Positions 1-8,489 of a DNA stretch of 55,842 bases are shown here, piece after piece. Position 1 is the first letter of the stretch. Each line of letters opens with the position of its first letter. The stretch comes from Deltaproteobacteria bacterium (GTDB lineage Bacteria > Desulfobacterota > Desulfobacteria > Desulfobacterales > C00003060). A program made the position numbers and the translations under genes. Where the stretch lies: positions 1-55,842 of the forward strand of contig JAFGFW010000035.1 of the NCBI GenBank assembly GCA_016930875.1, given 5' to 3'. A model generated the notes under the pieces. It did no database searches, had not been told where the DNA came from, and worked only from the letters and a program-made list of their open reading frames with translations.

Positions 1-28
1 GGATAAATCAAAAAAGAAATCCTTATTA

Positions 29-60
29 TATCCAGTATCCAGTAACCAGCATCCAGTATC
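29..60. repeat. Short tandem mini-repeat upstream of pyrH
   Basis: The decamer ATCCAGTATC and close variants (ATCCAGTAACC, AGCATCC) follow one another head to tail three times. A related set (ATCCGGTATCCGGCATC) lies just before dxr near 3097-3113. These look like the degenerate oligonucleotide repeats scattered between genes in many Desulfobacterota genomes. No function is evident. Confidence 0.6.
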
Positions 61-99
61 ACGTGGCGCCTGGGTGGAATCATGAGGTTTTTCCAAAAC

Positions 100-128
100 T
101 TGACATAAATTTTAAGATCTTCGTTTAT
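100..128 (+). promoter_or_regulatory. Candidate sigma-70 promoter for the pyrH operon
   Basis: A perfect -35 hexamer TTGACA (100-105) is followed after 17 nt by GTTTAT (123-128), a poor -10. It sits about 20 nt before the first possible pyrH start. The -10 matches the consensus at only three positions, so this is a weak prediction. Confidence 0.3.
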
Positions 129-146
129 GAAGACGTCTAGTGACCA

Positions 147-887
147 ATGACCAACATGTCCTCACCCAAGTACAAGAGAGTTCTAGTTAAACTCAGTGGT
201 GAGGTCTTAACGGGCGACCAAGGTTTTGGTATAAGCCCTGAGATGCTCAACTATTTATCTGAGGAGATACGATCGGTTTACGATCTTGGGATTCAGATTG
301 CCTTGGTTGTGGGGGGTGGCAACATCTTTAGAGGTGTAGCGGCCGCTTCTTACGGAATGGACCGGACCTCGGCCGATCACATTGGAATGTTAGCTACTGT
401 TATCAATAGCATTGCCCTTCAGGATGCCCTGGAAAAGAAGGGGATTCAGACGAGAGTTCAGACGGCCATTGAGATGTCTGCTGTGGCTGAACCGTATATC
501 TTAAGGAGGGCAACCAGGCATTTGGAGAAAGGCCGCACCGTGATCTTTGCAGCGGGCACCGGAAATCCGTACTTCACCACGGATACAGCGGCAGCGCTCA
601 GAGCCCAGGAGATCCGCGCTGATGTGCTTATCAAGGCCACAAAGGTCGATGGGGTTTACGATGCCGATCCGGTTGCCGATAAGCATGCAAAAAAGATAGA
701 CAGCATCAGTTACCTTGAAGTTCTAAGGCGGCAGCTCAAAGTCATGGATTCAACCGCCATTTCCCTTGCCATGGACAACCGACTTCCGGTGGTTGTCTTT
801 AACTTGAAGGTGAAAGGAAATCTTAGAAGGGTAGTGTGCGGGGAAAATGTTGGAACGTGTGTAAAGGAGGCCTCGGAAGGTGATTAA
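147..887 (+). CDS. pyrH: UMP kinase (uridylate kinase)
   Basis: PyrH phosphorylates UMP to UDP in pyrimidine nucleotide synthesis; it is a cytosolic homohexamer of the amino acid kinase fold. The glycine-rich KLSGE motif is at residues 15-19 and VGGGNIFRG at 55-63. The family's central [11 protein letters not shown] and the [17 protein letters not shown] nucleotide-binding stretch are present. At 246 aa it has the usual bacterial length. Two in-frame ATGs (147 and 156) are possible starts and neither has a convincing Shine-Dalgarno sequence. It opens the pyrH-frr-uppS-cdsA-dxr-rseP operon. The tsf gene that often precedes pyrH is not visible in the 146 nt upstream. The 3' end overlaps frr by 8 nt. 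Confidence 0.97.
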   Translation: MTNMSSPKYKRVLVKLSGEVLTGDQGFGISPEMLNYLSEEIRSVYDLGIQIALVVGGGNIFRGVAAASYGMDRTSADHIGMLATVINSIALQDALEKKGIQTRVQTAIEMSAVAEPYILRRATRHLEKGRTVIFAAGTGNPYFTTDTAAALRAQEIRADVLIKATKVDGVYDADPVADKHAKKIDSISYLEVLRRQLKVMDSTAISLAMDNRLPVVVFNLKVKGNLRRVVCGENVGTCVKEASEGD

Positions 888-1437
888 TTCAGTTTATGAT
901 GATGCACGAGAGAGGATGGGCAAATCCATTGATGCATTGAAAAATGAGTTTAAGAAGATCCGGACCGGTCGAGCCTCCCTTGCCCTTTTTGAGGATATCA
1001 GGGTAAATTATTACGGAACCACGACTCCCTTGAAACAGATGGCATCGTTGTCTGTGCCTGAGAGCAGGCTTGTTATTATTCAACCCTGGGATCAAACGGT
1101 TATTGGAGAGATCGAAAAGGAGATTCTCAAGTCCGAGTTGGGGCTTACCCCCATGAATGACGGAAAGTTGATTCGTATTGCCATCCCCCCGCTTACCGAA
1201 GAGCGTCGAAAGGAACTCGTTAAGGTGGTGCGTAAGATCGATGAGGAGTATAAGGTTTCGATCCGCAACATCCGTCGGGATGCCAATGAGTTTCTAAAAA
1301 GCTTGAAGAAAGACGGGGAGATCTCAGAGGATGACTTTTTTAAGGCGCAAGATCAGGTCCAGAAGATCACAAATGAATATATACAATTAGCTGACCAGGT
1401 CTGCCAGGAAAAAGAGACTGAGATCCTTGAATTCTGA
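880..1437 (+). CDS. frr: Ribosome recycling factor
   Basis: RRF works with EF-G to split post-termination ribosomes. At 185 aa it has the family length and is recognisable along its whole sequence, including the N-terminal [15 protein letters not shown] and the C-terminal long helix region with [18 protein letters not shown]. The start is GTG at 880, set by a strong AAAGGAGG at 863-870 inside the end of pyrH. The two genes overlap by 8 nt and are probably translationally coupled. The next gene, uppS, starts 11 nt before the frr stop. Confidence 0.97.
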   Translation: MINSVYDDARERMGKSIDALKNEFKKIRTGRASLALFEDIRVNYYGTTTPLKQMASLSVPESRLVIIQPWDQTVIGEIEKEILKSELGLTPMNDGKLIRIAIPPLTEERRKELVKVVRKIDEEYKVSIRNIRRDANEFLKSLKKDGEISEDDFFKAQDQVQKITNEYIQLADQVCQEKETEILEF

Positions 1438-2188
1438 TAATCCCGCCCTGCACCCCGAATCACTCCCGCAACACATCGCCATTATCATGGATGGAAATGG
1501 CCGTTGGGCCAAGAAACGCTCCCTGAACCGTATCAGAGGTCACAGGGAGGGCACCGAATCTGTCCGAGATATTGTGCGAGCCTGCCGGGAGATTGGAATC
1601 AAGGTTTTGACCCTTTATGCATTTTCAACAGAGAACTGGAATCGTCCCCCACAAGAAGTCGCGGCCCTCATGAAGCTTCTCAAGACGTTCCTGAAGTCAG
1701 AATTGCCCGAGATGATGGACAACGGCATTTGCCTGAACGCGATAGGTGATATCGAGCGGTTCCCGGACGATGTTTTAGATGTCTTGCACGAAGTCACGGA
1801 GACGACTCGAAAAAACCAAGGGATGATCTTGAACCTGGCCTTGAGCTATGGCGGACGCCACGAGATTGTGAGGGCTGCTCAACATATCGCAAGAGATGTC
1901 GAGGATGGCCGACTTCAACCGGAGAAGATAACAGAGGAACTTTTTTCCAGCTATCTTTATACGCATGGGATGCCGGATCCTGACCTATTGATTAGAACAA
2001 GTGGCGAGATGCGAATTAGCAATTTCTTGCTTTGGCAGATTGCTTATACTGAAATCTCTGTCACAGGGACCCTGTGGCCCGAGTTCAGGAGGGAAGAACT
2101 CATCCAGATCCTACGTGATTACCAAAAGCGTGAGCGTCGATTTGGGCTAACGGGAGACCAGATAAGAAAGGGTTCTGGCAGACCCTGA
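1427..2188 (+). CDS. uppS: Isoprenyl transferase (undecaprenyl diphosphate synthase)
   Basis: This cis-prenyltransferase extends farnesyl diphosphate with IPP units to make undecaprenyl diphosphate, the lipid carrier for peptidoglycan and surface glycans. The catalytic motif MDGNGRWAKK is at residues 21-30 with the essential Asp22. The ALSYGGRHEIVRA and RTSGEMRISNFLLWQ signatures are in the C-terminal half. It has 253 aa. The predicted start is TTG at 1427, overlapping frr by 11 nt, and the next in-frame ATG lies inside the catalytic motif. The many glycosyltransferases downstream depend on this type of carrier. Confidence 0.96.
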   Translation: MNSDNPALHPESLPQHIAIIMDGNGRWAKKRSLNRIRGHREGTESVRDIVRACREIGIKVLTLYAFSTENWNRPPQEVAALMKLLKTFLKSELPEMMDNGICLNAIGDIERFPDDVLDVLHEVTETTRKNQGMILNLALSYGGRHEIVRAAQHIARDVEDGRLQPEKITEELFSSYLYTHGMPDPDLLIRTSGEMRISNFLLWQIAYTEISVTGTLWPEFRREELIQILRDYQKRERRFGLTGDQIRKGSGRP

Positions 2189-2271
2189 CAAAAATTATCT
2201 ACGTTCGGACAACCAACCCACAACTCCAAACAAATGCCTTCAGCTGAAAACAACACAGGAGATCGAAACTT

Positions 2272-3081
2272 TTGGGTTCTGCGCACATTAGACGCGTGTT
2301 TACCGCTGCGGTGGCTATTCCCCTTCTGATTGTGGTGATTCTGAAAGGGGGGAGAGACGGTTTCGCACTCATTGTCGGCTTGACAGCAGCTCTGGGCATT
2401 TTGGAGTATTATGCCCTGTTTTTTCCCGGGGGCTCTGTGATTGCAAGAGGGGTAATGTTGGTCCTCTGTCTAGCCGTGATCGGAGCCTTTCACAGGGAGG
2501 GTATTGGGGCAAGCCTTGGTGTTTTGGTCCTGGTTTTCCTGTGCACTGCTGTAATGTGTCTGGCACGATCCAGAGCACGGACTTCCATTGTGGCACTACT
2601 GTCAGGGCAGATTGTGGGCTTTATCTATATTCCTTTTTTGCTCGGCCACTTGATACTGATTCGAGGCTGGAACAACGGGATAGCCTGGACTTCTTTTTTG
2701 TTGGCAGTTGTATTTGCCGGGGATACGGCTGCCTATTACGTTGGCAAGGCCTTTGGACATAAGAAACTCGCCCCGAGCATAAGCCCCGGCAAGACAGTGG
2801 AAGGCGCTGCAGGCGGGCTTGCCGCCAGTCTCCTGGTTGGCGCTTTGTTTAGACAATCTTGGCTGCCGGAGCTTTCTTGGCCCTTGTGTGCGCTGCTGCT
2901 ACTACTCCTGGGTGTGCTGGCGCAGGTCGGGGATCTGTTTGAATCGATGCTGAAACGGTCAGTAGATATTAAAGATTCAGGAAGGCTCCTGCCCGGACAC
3001 GGTGGAGTGCTTGACCGCATTGATGGTTTACTTTTTGCGGCGCCAGTGCTTTACTATTTCAGGACATATCTTTTGTTGTAG
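2272..3081 (+). CDS. cdsA: Phosphatidate cytidylyltransferase (CDP-diglyceride synthase)
   Basis: CdsA is an inner-membrane enzyme that makes CDP-diacylglycerol from phosphatidate and CTP, the branch point for phospholipids. The 269-aa protein is very hydrophobic, with about seven or eight membrane segments. The C-terminal CDS signature is intact, with SMLKRSVDIKDSG followed by GHGGVLDRIDG, and FAGDTAAYYVGKAFG precedes it. The start is TTG at 2272 with AGGAG near 2251-2255. It follows uppS after an 83-nt gap, in the standard order for this operon. Confidence 0.94.
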   Translation: MGSAHIRRVFTAAVAIPLLIVVILKGGRDGFALIVGLTAALGILEYYALFFPGGSVIARGVMLVLCLAVIGAFHREGIGASLGVLVLVFLCTAVMCLARSRARTSIVALLSGQIVGFIYIPFLLGHLILIRGWNNGIAWTSFLLAVVFAGDTAAYYVGKAFGHKKLAPSISPGKTVEGAAGGLAASLLVGALFRQSWLPELSWPLCALLLLLLGVLAQVGDLFESMLKRSVDIKDSGRLLPGHGGVLDRIDGLLFAAPVLYYFRTYLLL

Positions 3082-3110
3082 TTGAATCAATCCTCATCCG
3101 GTATCCGGCA

Positions 3111-3276
3111 TCAGGTTTGATGGACTCGTAAAAAGTCCGCAAACAGACGGCACAGTAAAAAGCTCCAGATGCAAGGCGCGCGAAGCTTAAGGAATGAGAC
3201 GTACTTACGGTACGTCGCAATGACGAAAGATGAAGCGCAACGCCGCAGATGGACTTTTTACGAAGCCGTCAGGTTT
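3111..3276. mobile_element. MITE-like palindromic element with apparent 8-bp target duplication
   Basis: Near-identical terminal inverted repeats share the core CGTAAAAAGTCC: GGACTCGTAAAAAGTCC at about 3122-3138 and GGACTTTTTACGAAGCC at about 3251-3267. They bound roughly 150 nt with no coding capacity. A smaller palindrome, GACGTAC-TTACG-GTACGTC, lies in the middle (about 3198-3216). The octamer TCAGGTTT occurs on both sides (3111-3118 and 3269-3276), as expected for a target-site duplication. No transposase is encoded, so mobility would need a helper in trans. The right end abuts the dxr start. Confidence 0.65.
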
Positions 3277-3281
3277 TAATG

Positions 3282-4430
3282 ATGAAACACCTCGCTATAT
3301 TGGGTTCCACGGGCTCCATCGGCAGGAATGTCCTGCGAGTTGTGGAAGAGTTTCCAGACCGATTTTCTGTTGTTGCCCTGGCGGGTGGTCGCAACATTGA
3401 CCTTCTGTGCGAACAGGTGAAACGCTTTTCTCCTCAGGTGGCCGTAGCGGTAGATGATGTTTCTGCCCGTCGCCTCCGGGATAAGCTTGCGCCGGCGGAC
3501 AATGTGGAGATCCTCTACGGCGAACAAGGGTATAAGGTTGCCGCAAGCCTGGGTTCGGTTGATCAGGTGGTTTCTGCCATAGTGGGTTCAGCAGGGCTTC
3601 TTCCTACACTGGCGGCCATTGAAAGTGGCAAGCAACTGGCTCTGGCTAATAAAGAAAGCCTTGTCATGGCCGGGGAACTCTTGATGCAGACCGCCCGGGA
3701 AAAAGGGGTGTCTATTATCCCTATTGATAGCGAACACAGCGCCATTTTTCAATCCCTTGTCGGACACCGGAGGCAAGACCTGGAAAAGATACTTCTTACG
3801 GCTTCCGGCGGGCCCTTTTTGGAAAAACACGGGCAGGACCCAGACACTATTTCACCGGAGATGGCCCTTCGCCATCCCACGTGGGAGATGGGGCCGAAGA
3901 TTACAATAGATTCAGCCACACTGATGAATAAGGGCCTTGAGGTCATTGAGGCAAGATGGCTCTTTGACGTGTCGTTTGAGCTTATCCAGGTCGTGATTCA
4001 TCCCGAGAGTCTGATCCATTCAATGGTGGTCTACCGGGACGGTTCTGTTATTGCACAACTCGGATTACCCGACATGAGGGTGCCGATTGCCTATGCCCTG
4101 TCTTACCCGGAGCGGCTTTCTCTGGGAGTGCCTGCCCCTGATTTTTTTAAACTGGGAGCCCTCACCTTTCGAGAACCAGACCTGGAGAGGTTTCCTTGCC
4201 TCGCCATTGCTATCGAGGCCTGCAGAGTTGGCAAGACCTATCCGGTGGTGTTAAATGCCGCAAATGAGGTGGCTGTCCGTGCCTTTCTTGACAGCCGGAT
4301 CGGGATTGGTCGCATTGCGGAGACAATTCAGGAAACCATGGACAAACACAAGCCAGTGCCCAAGCCAGGGCTTTCAGATATCCTGTCGGCAGATGTCTGG
4401 GCACGGCGCGTGGCTGAGGAAAGCTTATGA
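3282..4430 (+). CDS. dxr: 1-deoxy-D-xylulose 5-phosphate reductoisomerase
   Basis: Dxr converts DXP to MEP with NADPH, the committed step of non-mevalonate isoprenoid synthesis, and so feeds UppS upstream. Motifs present are GSTGSIGRNVLRVVEEF (NADPH-binding N-terminus), LANKESLVMAGELL, PIDSEHSAIFQSL with metal-binding residues, TASGGPF, and HPTWEMGPKITIDSATLMNK. From ATG 3282 the protein has 382 aa, close to the family length. An ATG immediately before (3279) is equivalent. A longer reading from ATG 3249 adds eleven residues encoded entirely by the inverted repeat of the MITE-like element and is unlikely. The 3' end overlaps rseP by 4 nt (ATGA). Confidence 0.95.
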   Translation: MKHLAILGSTGSIGRNVLRVVEEFPDRFSVVALAGGRNIDLLCEQVKRFSPQVAVAVDDVSARRLRDKLAPADNVEILYGEQGYKVAASLGSVDQVVSAIVGSAGLLPTLAAIESGKQLALANKESLVMAGELLMQTAREKGVSIIPIDSEHSAIFQSLVGHRRQDLEKILLTASGGPFLEKHGQDPDTISPEMALRHPTWEMGPKITIDSATLMNKGLEVIEARWLFDVSFELIQVVIHPESLIHSMVVYRDGSVIAQLGLPDMRVPIAYALSYPERLSLGVPAPDFFKLGALTFREPDLERFPCLAIAIEACRVGKTYPVVLNAANEVAVRAFLDSRIGIGRIAETIQETMDKHKPVPKPGLSDILSADVWARRVAEESL

Positions 4431-5494
4431 CCACTAACATTGTTTCGTTAATAATTGTGCTGGGTGTGCTGATCTTTGCACATGAGTTCGGCCATTTCAT
4501 TGTGGCAAAGGTCCTGGGAGTGGGTGTGGAAAAGTTTTCTTTGGGGTTTGGTCCCAGGATTTTCGGGAAGAAGATCGGGATGACGGATTACAGAATCTCA
4601 GCCATACCCCTTGGGGGGTACGTGAAGATGGTAGGAGAGGCGCCGGATTCGGAGCTTGATGAGTCCATGATTGCACTGTCCTTTTCACATAAGAGTGTGC
4701 TCAAGCGGAGCCTTATCGTTCTGGCAGGTCCGGCGTTCAATTTCTTCCTGTCAGTGGCAATATTTTTCGGATTTTTTGAGATCTCAGGTCTTCCCATCAT
4801 GCAACCAGAGGTGGGTAGCGTGCAAGAGGGAATGCCCGCTTATGTGGCCGGTGTCCAAGCCGGTGACCGTATTGTGGCTGTGGACGGCGAGCCTGTGACG
4901 CAGTGGGATGAGATGGCAGAGATAATCACACAAAGGGGTGGTAGTACCCTTGAGTTTGAACTTTTGCGTGACGAGACCATTATTTCCTTGAGAATCACTC
5001 CCAAACAGATTTCCTCTCAGAACGTATTCGGGGAAAAGATAGACAAGTACGTCATAGGGATAACTGCTTCAGGCGAGTTTACCATCGAGCGACTCAATCC
5101 TATTGAGGCAGTAGTCGAAGGAGTGTTGCAAACATGGCAGATCGCAAAGCTTACGGTTTTGTCTGTTGGGAAAATACTTGCAGGCACGCTTTCAGCCAAG
5201 ACCATCGGTGGCCCCATCATGATTGCCCAACTGGCAGGTGAACACGCCAAGGCAGGCATGGCGAATTTTATTTTCTTCATAGCTCTTTTGAGTGTCAATC
5301 TTGGCATCCTCAACCTGCTGCCGATCCCTGTCCTGGATGGGGGGCATCTCATGTTTTTCTTTATTGAGGCTGTCACCCGCAAACCCGTAAACCTGAAGAT
5401 GCGGGAAGTAGCCCAACAAATCGGCATTTTTGTTATTATCCTGCTCATGGTCTTTGTGTTCTACAATGACATTGCGCGCGTCCTGTTTGATTAG
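4427..5494 (+). CDS. rseP: RIP metalloprotease RseP (site-2 protease)
   Basis: An inner-membrane zinc protease that cleaves anti-sigma factors and remnant signal peptides within the membrane. The zinc motif HEFGH is at residues 19-23 in the first transmembrane helix. One PDZ domain follows at about 115-190 (VGSVQEGMPAYVAGVQAGDR). The second active-site motif, NLLPIPVLDGGHL, is near 300. The length of 355 aa fits the single-PDZ deltaproteobacterial form; the E. coli protein has two PDZ domains. The ATG overlaps the dxr stop as ATGA, so translation is probably coupled. Confidence 0.95.
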   Translation: MTTNIVSLIIVLGVLIFAHEFGHFIVAKVLGVGVEKFSLGFGPRIFGKKIGMTDYRISAIPLGGYVKMVGEAPDSELDESMIALSFSHKSVLKRSLIVLAGPAFNFFLSVAIFFGFFEISGLPIMQPEVGSVQEGMPAYVAGVQAGDRIVAVDGEPVTQWDEMAEIITQRGGSTLEFELLRDETIISLRITPKQISSQNVFGEKIDKYVIGITASGEFTIERLNPIEAVVEGVLQTWQIAKLTVLSVGKILAGTLSAKTIGGPIMIAQLAGEHAKAGMANFIFFIALLSVNLGILNLLPIPVLDGGHLMFFFIEAVTRKPVNLKMREVAQQIGIFVIILLMVFVFYNDIARVLFD

Positions 5495-7277
5495 ATCACA
5501 GGAAGAATCCCCCCAAGATTATAAGGCATATCTTATTGTCTTTTTGGTTGCCTTTAGCGCCCGTATCTTTTTTCTTACCTGTATTGATGAGCCTACCCTT
5601 TTCTTCAAATACCCTTTCTTTGCAGACAAACTGATTGCCGCGGCAGATATCGGGGAAAGGCTAGTGGATTTGAGCCCTTTCTATCTATATTTTATGGCCC
5701 TCCTTAAGAAAATCCTTGGCATTGACTGGAGCTATGTGAAGTTCGTTCACTCCTTTGTGGGGGCCATGAATTGCGTGTTGTTATTTGCTGTTGGAAGCCG
5801 GGTGTTTCGGAGAGAGGTGGGTTTTCTGGCGGCGCTCATGAGCGGTATCTATGGGAATTTGATAATACTTGAATCGACGCTTGAACCGATGGTCTTTGTC
5901 CTATCGTTTAATCTTCTGACTGTCTATTTCCTCCTGCGTGTGAGGGAGGATTTTGGTCCTCTGGGTCGGCGTTGGGTTATGCCCTTGCTTGGCGGGGTTT
6001 TTGCCGGTCTTTCTATCATAACAAAACCCAACTTCCTGCTATTCCTGCCCTTGGGAACGGTTTGGCTCATTTTTTCTACGCACAGGAATTCGGCTCTTAG
6101 AAAGAGGCTCTCTTATGCCTTGGTGTTTTGTGGCGCTGCCCTGGTTATCATGATGAGTGTTACTGCTAGAAACTATATCAAGCTTCACGACTTTGTTCTG
6201 GTGACAGCAGATGCAGGCAAGGTGTTTTTTCACGGAAATGGCAAGGGCGCCACAGCCTTGGAAGGAACCGGGCTCCCGGATGAAGGTTTTGCCGAAGAAG
6301 GGGCTGGGGAGCCGGATTATGCACATGTGTTGTACCGGAAGACAGCGGAGAAACATGCCGGGGGAAAGCTTTCTCCTTCTGAATCGTCCAAGTTCTGGGC
6401 AAGGCGGGCTCTTAGCGACATCCTGAGTGATCCGGCTTCCTATGTGACTCTGGAAGTCAAAAAGCTCTTCTATTTCTTTAACGATTACGAAATGCACTAT
6501 ATTGCATCGGCCTACAAGGAGTATAAGGCATCTCGATCATTGCCCTTTATCAGATACGGAGTCATTGCTTCGCTCGGCCTTTTGGGTATGATGCTTTCAT
6601 TCAGGGATTTCAGAAAGCTGTATTTGGTTTACGGGGTTGTGTTTATTTATGTTTTATCCGGTATGATTTTCCTGGTTCAATCAAGATATCGGACTCCGGC
6701 CGTGCCCTATCTGTGTCTCTTTGCAGGACAAGCCCTCTTTATCTTAAAGGAGATGGTGGTGGAAAGAAGACTAAGAACCGCCGCTGTGCCTATGATCTTT
6801 CTGGCGGTATTGTTCTTTCTGACGAACTTTTTCTACAGGGGTGAAATCATTAGTGTGGATCAATGGCAGCAGGCGACCAAGATCCACTATCAAATGGGTG
6901 GCCATCGGCTTTTTAGAGAGGGAGCATATGAAGAGTCGATAGCGGAATTGGACAAGTCTATAGCCATGGCCCCCAATTTCAGCCCTGCTTACAACGTAAG
7001 GGGCAAGGCCTATTCTATTCTCGGAAAACATAAGGAAGCGCTTGAAGATTTCAAGAAGGTCATCTCTTTGAGTCCGGGACTTCCAAAAGGATACAGGAAT
7101 TTGGGTTTTCTTCATTTGTTGCAAGGAGATAACGAAGCGGCCAGGTTTTATCTCCTCAAGGCTTTAGTCTTAGGACCCCATGATGCAAAGGTGAAAGAGG
7201 CCCTCTCAACGCTCGAAAGCCAGCAAGAAGCCTTTCATGAAGAGACTCAAGGCATTTTGCGGAAATCCTCTTTTTGA
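5466..7277 (+). CDS. GT-C membrane glycosyltransferase (GT39/PMT-like) with C-terminal TPRs
   Basis: A predicted integral membrane sugar transferase that would use a polyprenyl-phosphate-linked donor on the periplasmic face. The first hydrophobic segment (about residues 17-38) is followed by an acidic loop beginning DEP, as in PMT/ArnT-like proteins. About ten further membrane segments follow, then two or three TPR units near the C-terminus (GAYEESIAELDKSIAMAPN; KEALEDFKKVISLSPG). It resembles the minus-strand gene at 44997-46592 in layout and in the loop after the membrane core (FFHGNGKGA here, FYFGHHKGA there). The start is uncertain: ATG 5466 overlaps rseP by 29 nt, with TTG 5484 or earlier codons as alternatives. 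The acceptor is unknown. Confidence 0.75.
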   Translation: MTLRASCLIRSQEESPQDYKAYLIVFLVAFSARIFFLTCIDEPTLFFKYPFFADKLIAAADIGERLVDLSPFYLYFMALLKKILGIDWSYVKFVHSFVGAMNCVLLFAVGSRVFRREVGFLAALMSGIYGNLIILESTLEPMVFVLSFNLLTVYFLLRVREDFGPLGRRWVMPLLGGVFAGLSIITKPNFLLFLPLGTVWLIFSTHRNSALRKRLSYALVFCGAALVIMMSVTARNYIKLHDFVLVTADAGKVFFHGNGKGATALEGTGLPDEGFAEEGAGEPDYAHVLYRKTAEKHAGGKLSPSESSKFWARRALSDILSDPASYVTLEVKKLFYFFNDYEMHYIASAYKEYKASRSLPFIRYGVIASLGLLGMMLSFRDFRKLYLVYGVVFIYVLSGMIFLVQSRYRTPAVPYLCLFAGQALFILKEMVVERRLRTAAVPMIFLAVLFFLTNFFYRGEIISVDQWQQATKIHYQMGGHRLFREGAYEESIAELDKSIAMAPNFSPAYNVRGKAYSILGKHKEALEDFKKVISLSPGLPKGYRNLGFLHLLQGDNEAARFYLLKALVLGPHDAKVKEALSTLESQQEAFHEETQGILRKSSF

Positions 7278-7283
7278 ATTCAT

Positions 7284-8489
7284 CTAACTCCATAGAGATT
7301 TCATTATGCCCCCAAGGGAGAAGGCCTTGCGTGGGTCAAGCTCGCGCACAGTCATATCGAGGACTGCCTGCCTCAGGTAGCTATTTTTCAGCACTCCGCT
7401 GGCTATGAAATCGTTCAACCAGGCCTTAGACATGCATCGCTCGGCCGTGACATAGCCAACGTATTTGGGACGTAGCGTCAAGTCGAGTGCTTTTTTGAAA
7501 CGACGAACCACATCAGTCTTTTCGTGGGAGAGGGCGTCATGGATAATCTTTGCGGCCAGTTCACCGGTCTCCATCGCTTTTCCGATACCTTCCCCGGTGA
7601 AGTTAAAGGTCGATCCGATAGTCTCGCCCGTGGCAATGAGATTGCCTTTGCCGGGGACAACGCTTTCTGGCAGTCCGCATCGGAGAGGAGCTGCCACCAG
7701 GTTACTGACCATCTTTCCCGACCGCATCACTTTTTGAGCCGGCGGGAATACCTTAACGAATTCATCAAAACGTTTATTCAGACCCAGCCCTGATTTGCGT
7801 CCCTTGGTGTAGAACGCGATCACCCCTACGTTGTACAAATCGTCTCCCATAGGAAAGACCCAGCCATAGCCCGGCAGTACGGGGCGCACACACGAACCGA
7901 CAAGGCAATCCAGCTTTTCCTTTGACGCCACATAACAGCGCGTTGCAACAGCGCTGGGGAAGGCCCGGTCGATCAACCGTAATGATTTGGCTAAGCCGAT
8001 TTGGGCGCCTGTCGAAAGGATGACATAGCGAGCATGCAGGGGTTTGCCAAGGCCGTCAACATGGACCGCACGGATATTCTCTCCTTCAACATAAAAACGC
8101 ACAATTTTCCCGCAACAGAATATGGCCCCAGCCTCAACCGCCCGTTTGGCAAGAAGGGAGTCAAAATGTCTTCGTCGCAAGGTGATGTACGGGCCAGGAA
8201 CTTCAAGGGTCATTTCACTGGTGCTATGTGCGCGGGCCATTTGCACTTCATGCCCCGCCCATTGGACAGTCTCATAGAGGCCAATTTTTTTCAAAAAGCG
8301 TATGGAATCGTGACTTAACCCGTCCCCACAAACCTTTTCGCGAGGAAAGGTCTCCTTGTCGAGTAATAGTGTCTTGTGCCCTTTGCCTGCAAGATATCCT
8401 GCCGCAACAGAGCCGGCCGGGCCAGCGCCGGCGACAATCACGTCCCAGCCAGTCTCTTGTAGTTCTTCGATGGGTTGTTGTTCGACCAC
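7284..8489 (-). CDS. Geranylgeranyl reductase family FAD-dependent oxidoreductase
   Basis: A flavoprotein of the ChlP/GGR family that hydrogenates isoprenoid side chains, for example of chlorophyll, archaeal lipids, polyprenols or menaquinone. The N-terminal dinucleotide fold VIVAGAGPAGSVAAGYLAG is followed by the family signature FPREKVCGDGL. The second FAD motif, GETIGSTFNFTGEGIGKAM, is near residue 290. It has 401 aa. The GTG start at 8489 is preceded by AAGGA at good spacing. It converges on the upstream GT-C gene with a 6-nt gap and is transcribed alone. The substrate cannot be read from sequence; a menaquinone tail or a polyprenyl carrier are both reasonable. Confidence 0.8.
   Translation of the reverse strand: MVEQQPIEELQETGWDVIVAGAGPAGSVAAGYLAGKGHKTLLLDKETFPREKVCGDGLSHDSIRFLKKIGLYETVQWAGHEVQMARAHSTSEMTLEVPGPYITLRRRHFDSLLAKRAVEAGAIFCCGKIVRFYVEGENIRAVHVDGLGKPLHARYVILSTGAQIGLAKSLRLIDRAFPSAVATRCYVASKEKLDCLVGSCVRPVLPGYGWVFPMGDDLYNVGVIAFYTKGRKSGLGLNKRFDEFVKVFPPAQKVMRSGKMVSNLVAAPLRCGLPESVVPGKGNLIATGETIGSTFNFTGEGIGKAMETGELAAKIIHDALSHEKTDVVRRFKKALDLTLRPKYVGYVTAERCMSKAWLNDFIASGVLKNSYLRQAVLDMTVRELDPRKAFSLGGIMKSLWS

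Noticed and set aside
3249-3281. Upstream in-frame ATG that would lengthen Dxr by eleven residues
   Set aside because: These codons lie wholly inside the terminal inverted repeat of the MITE-like element, have no Shine-Dalgarno, and Dxr family proteins start just before the GSTGSIG motif.
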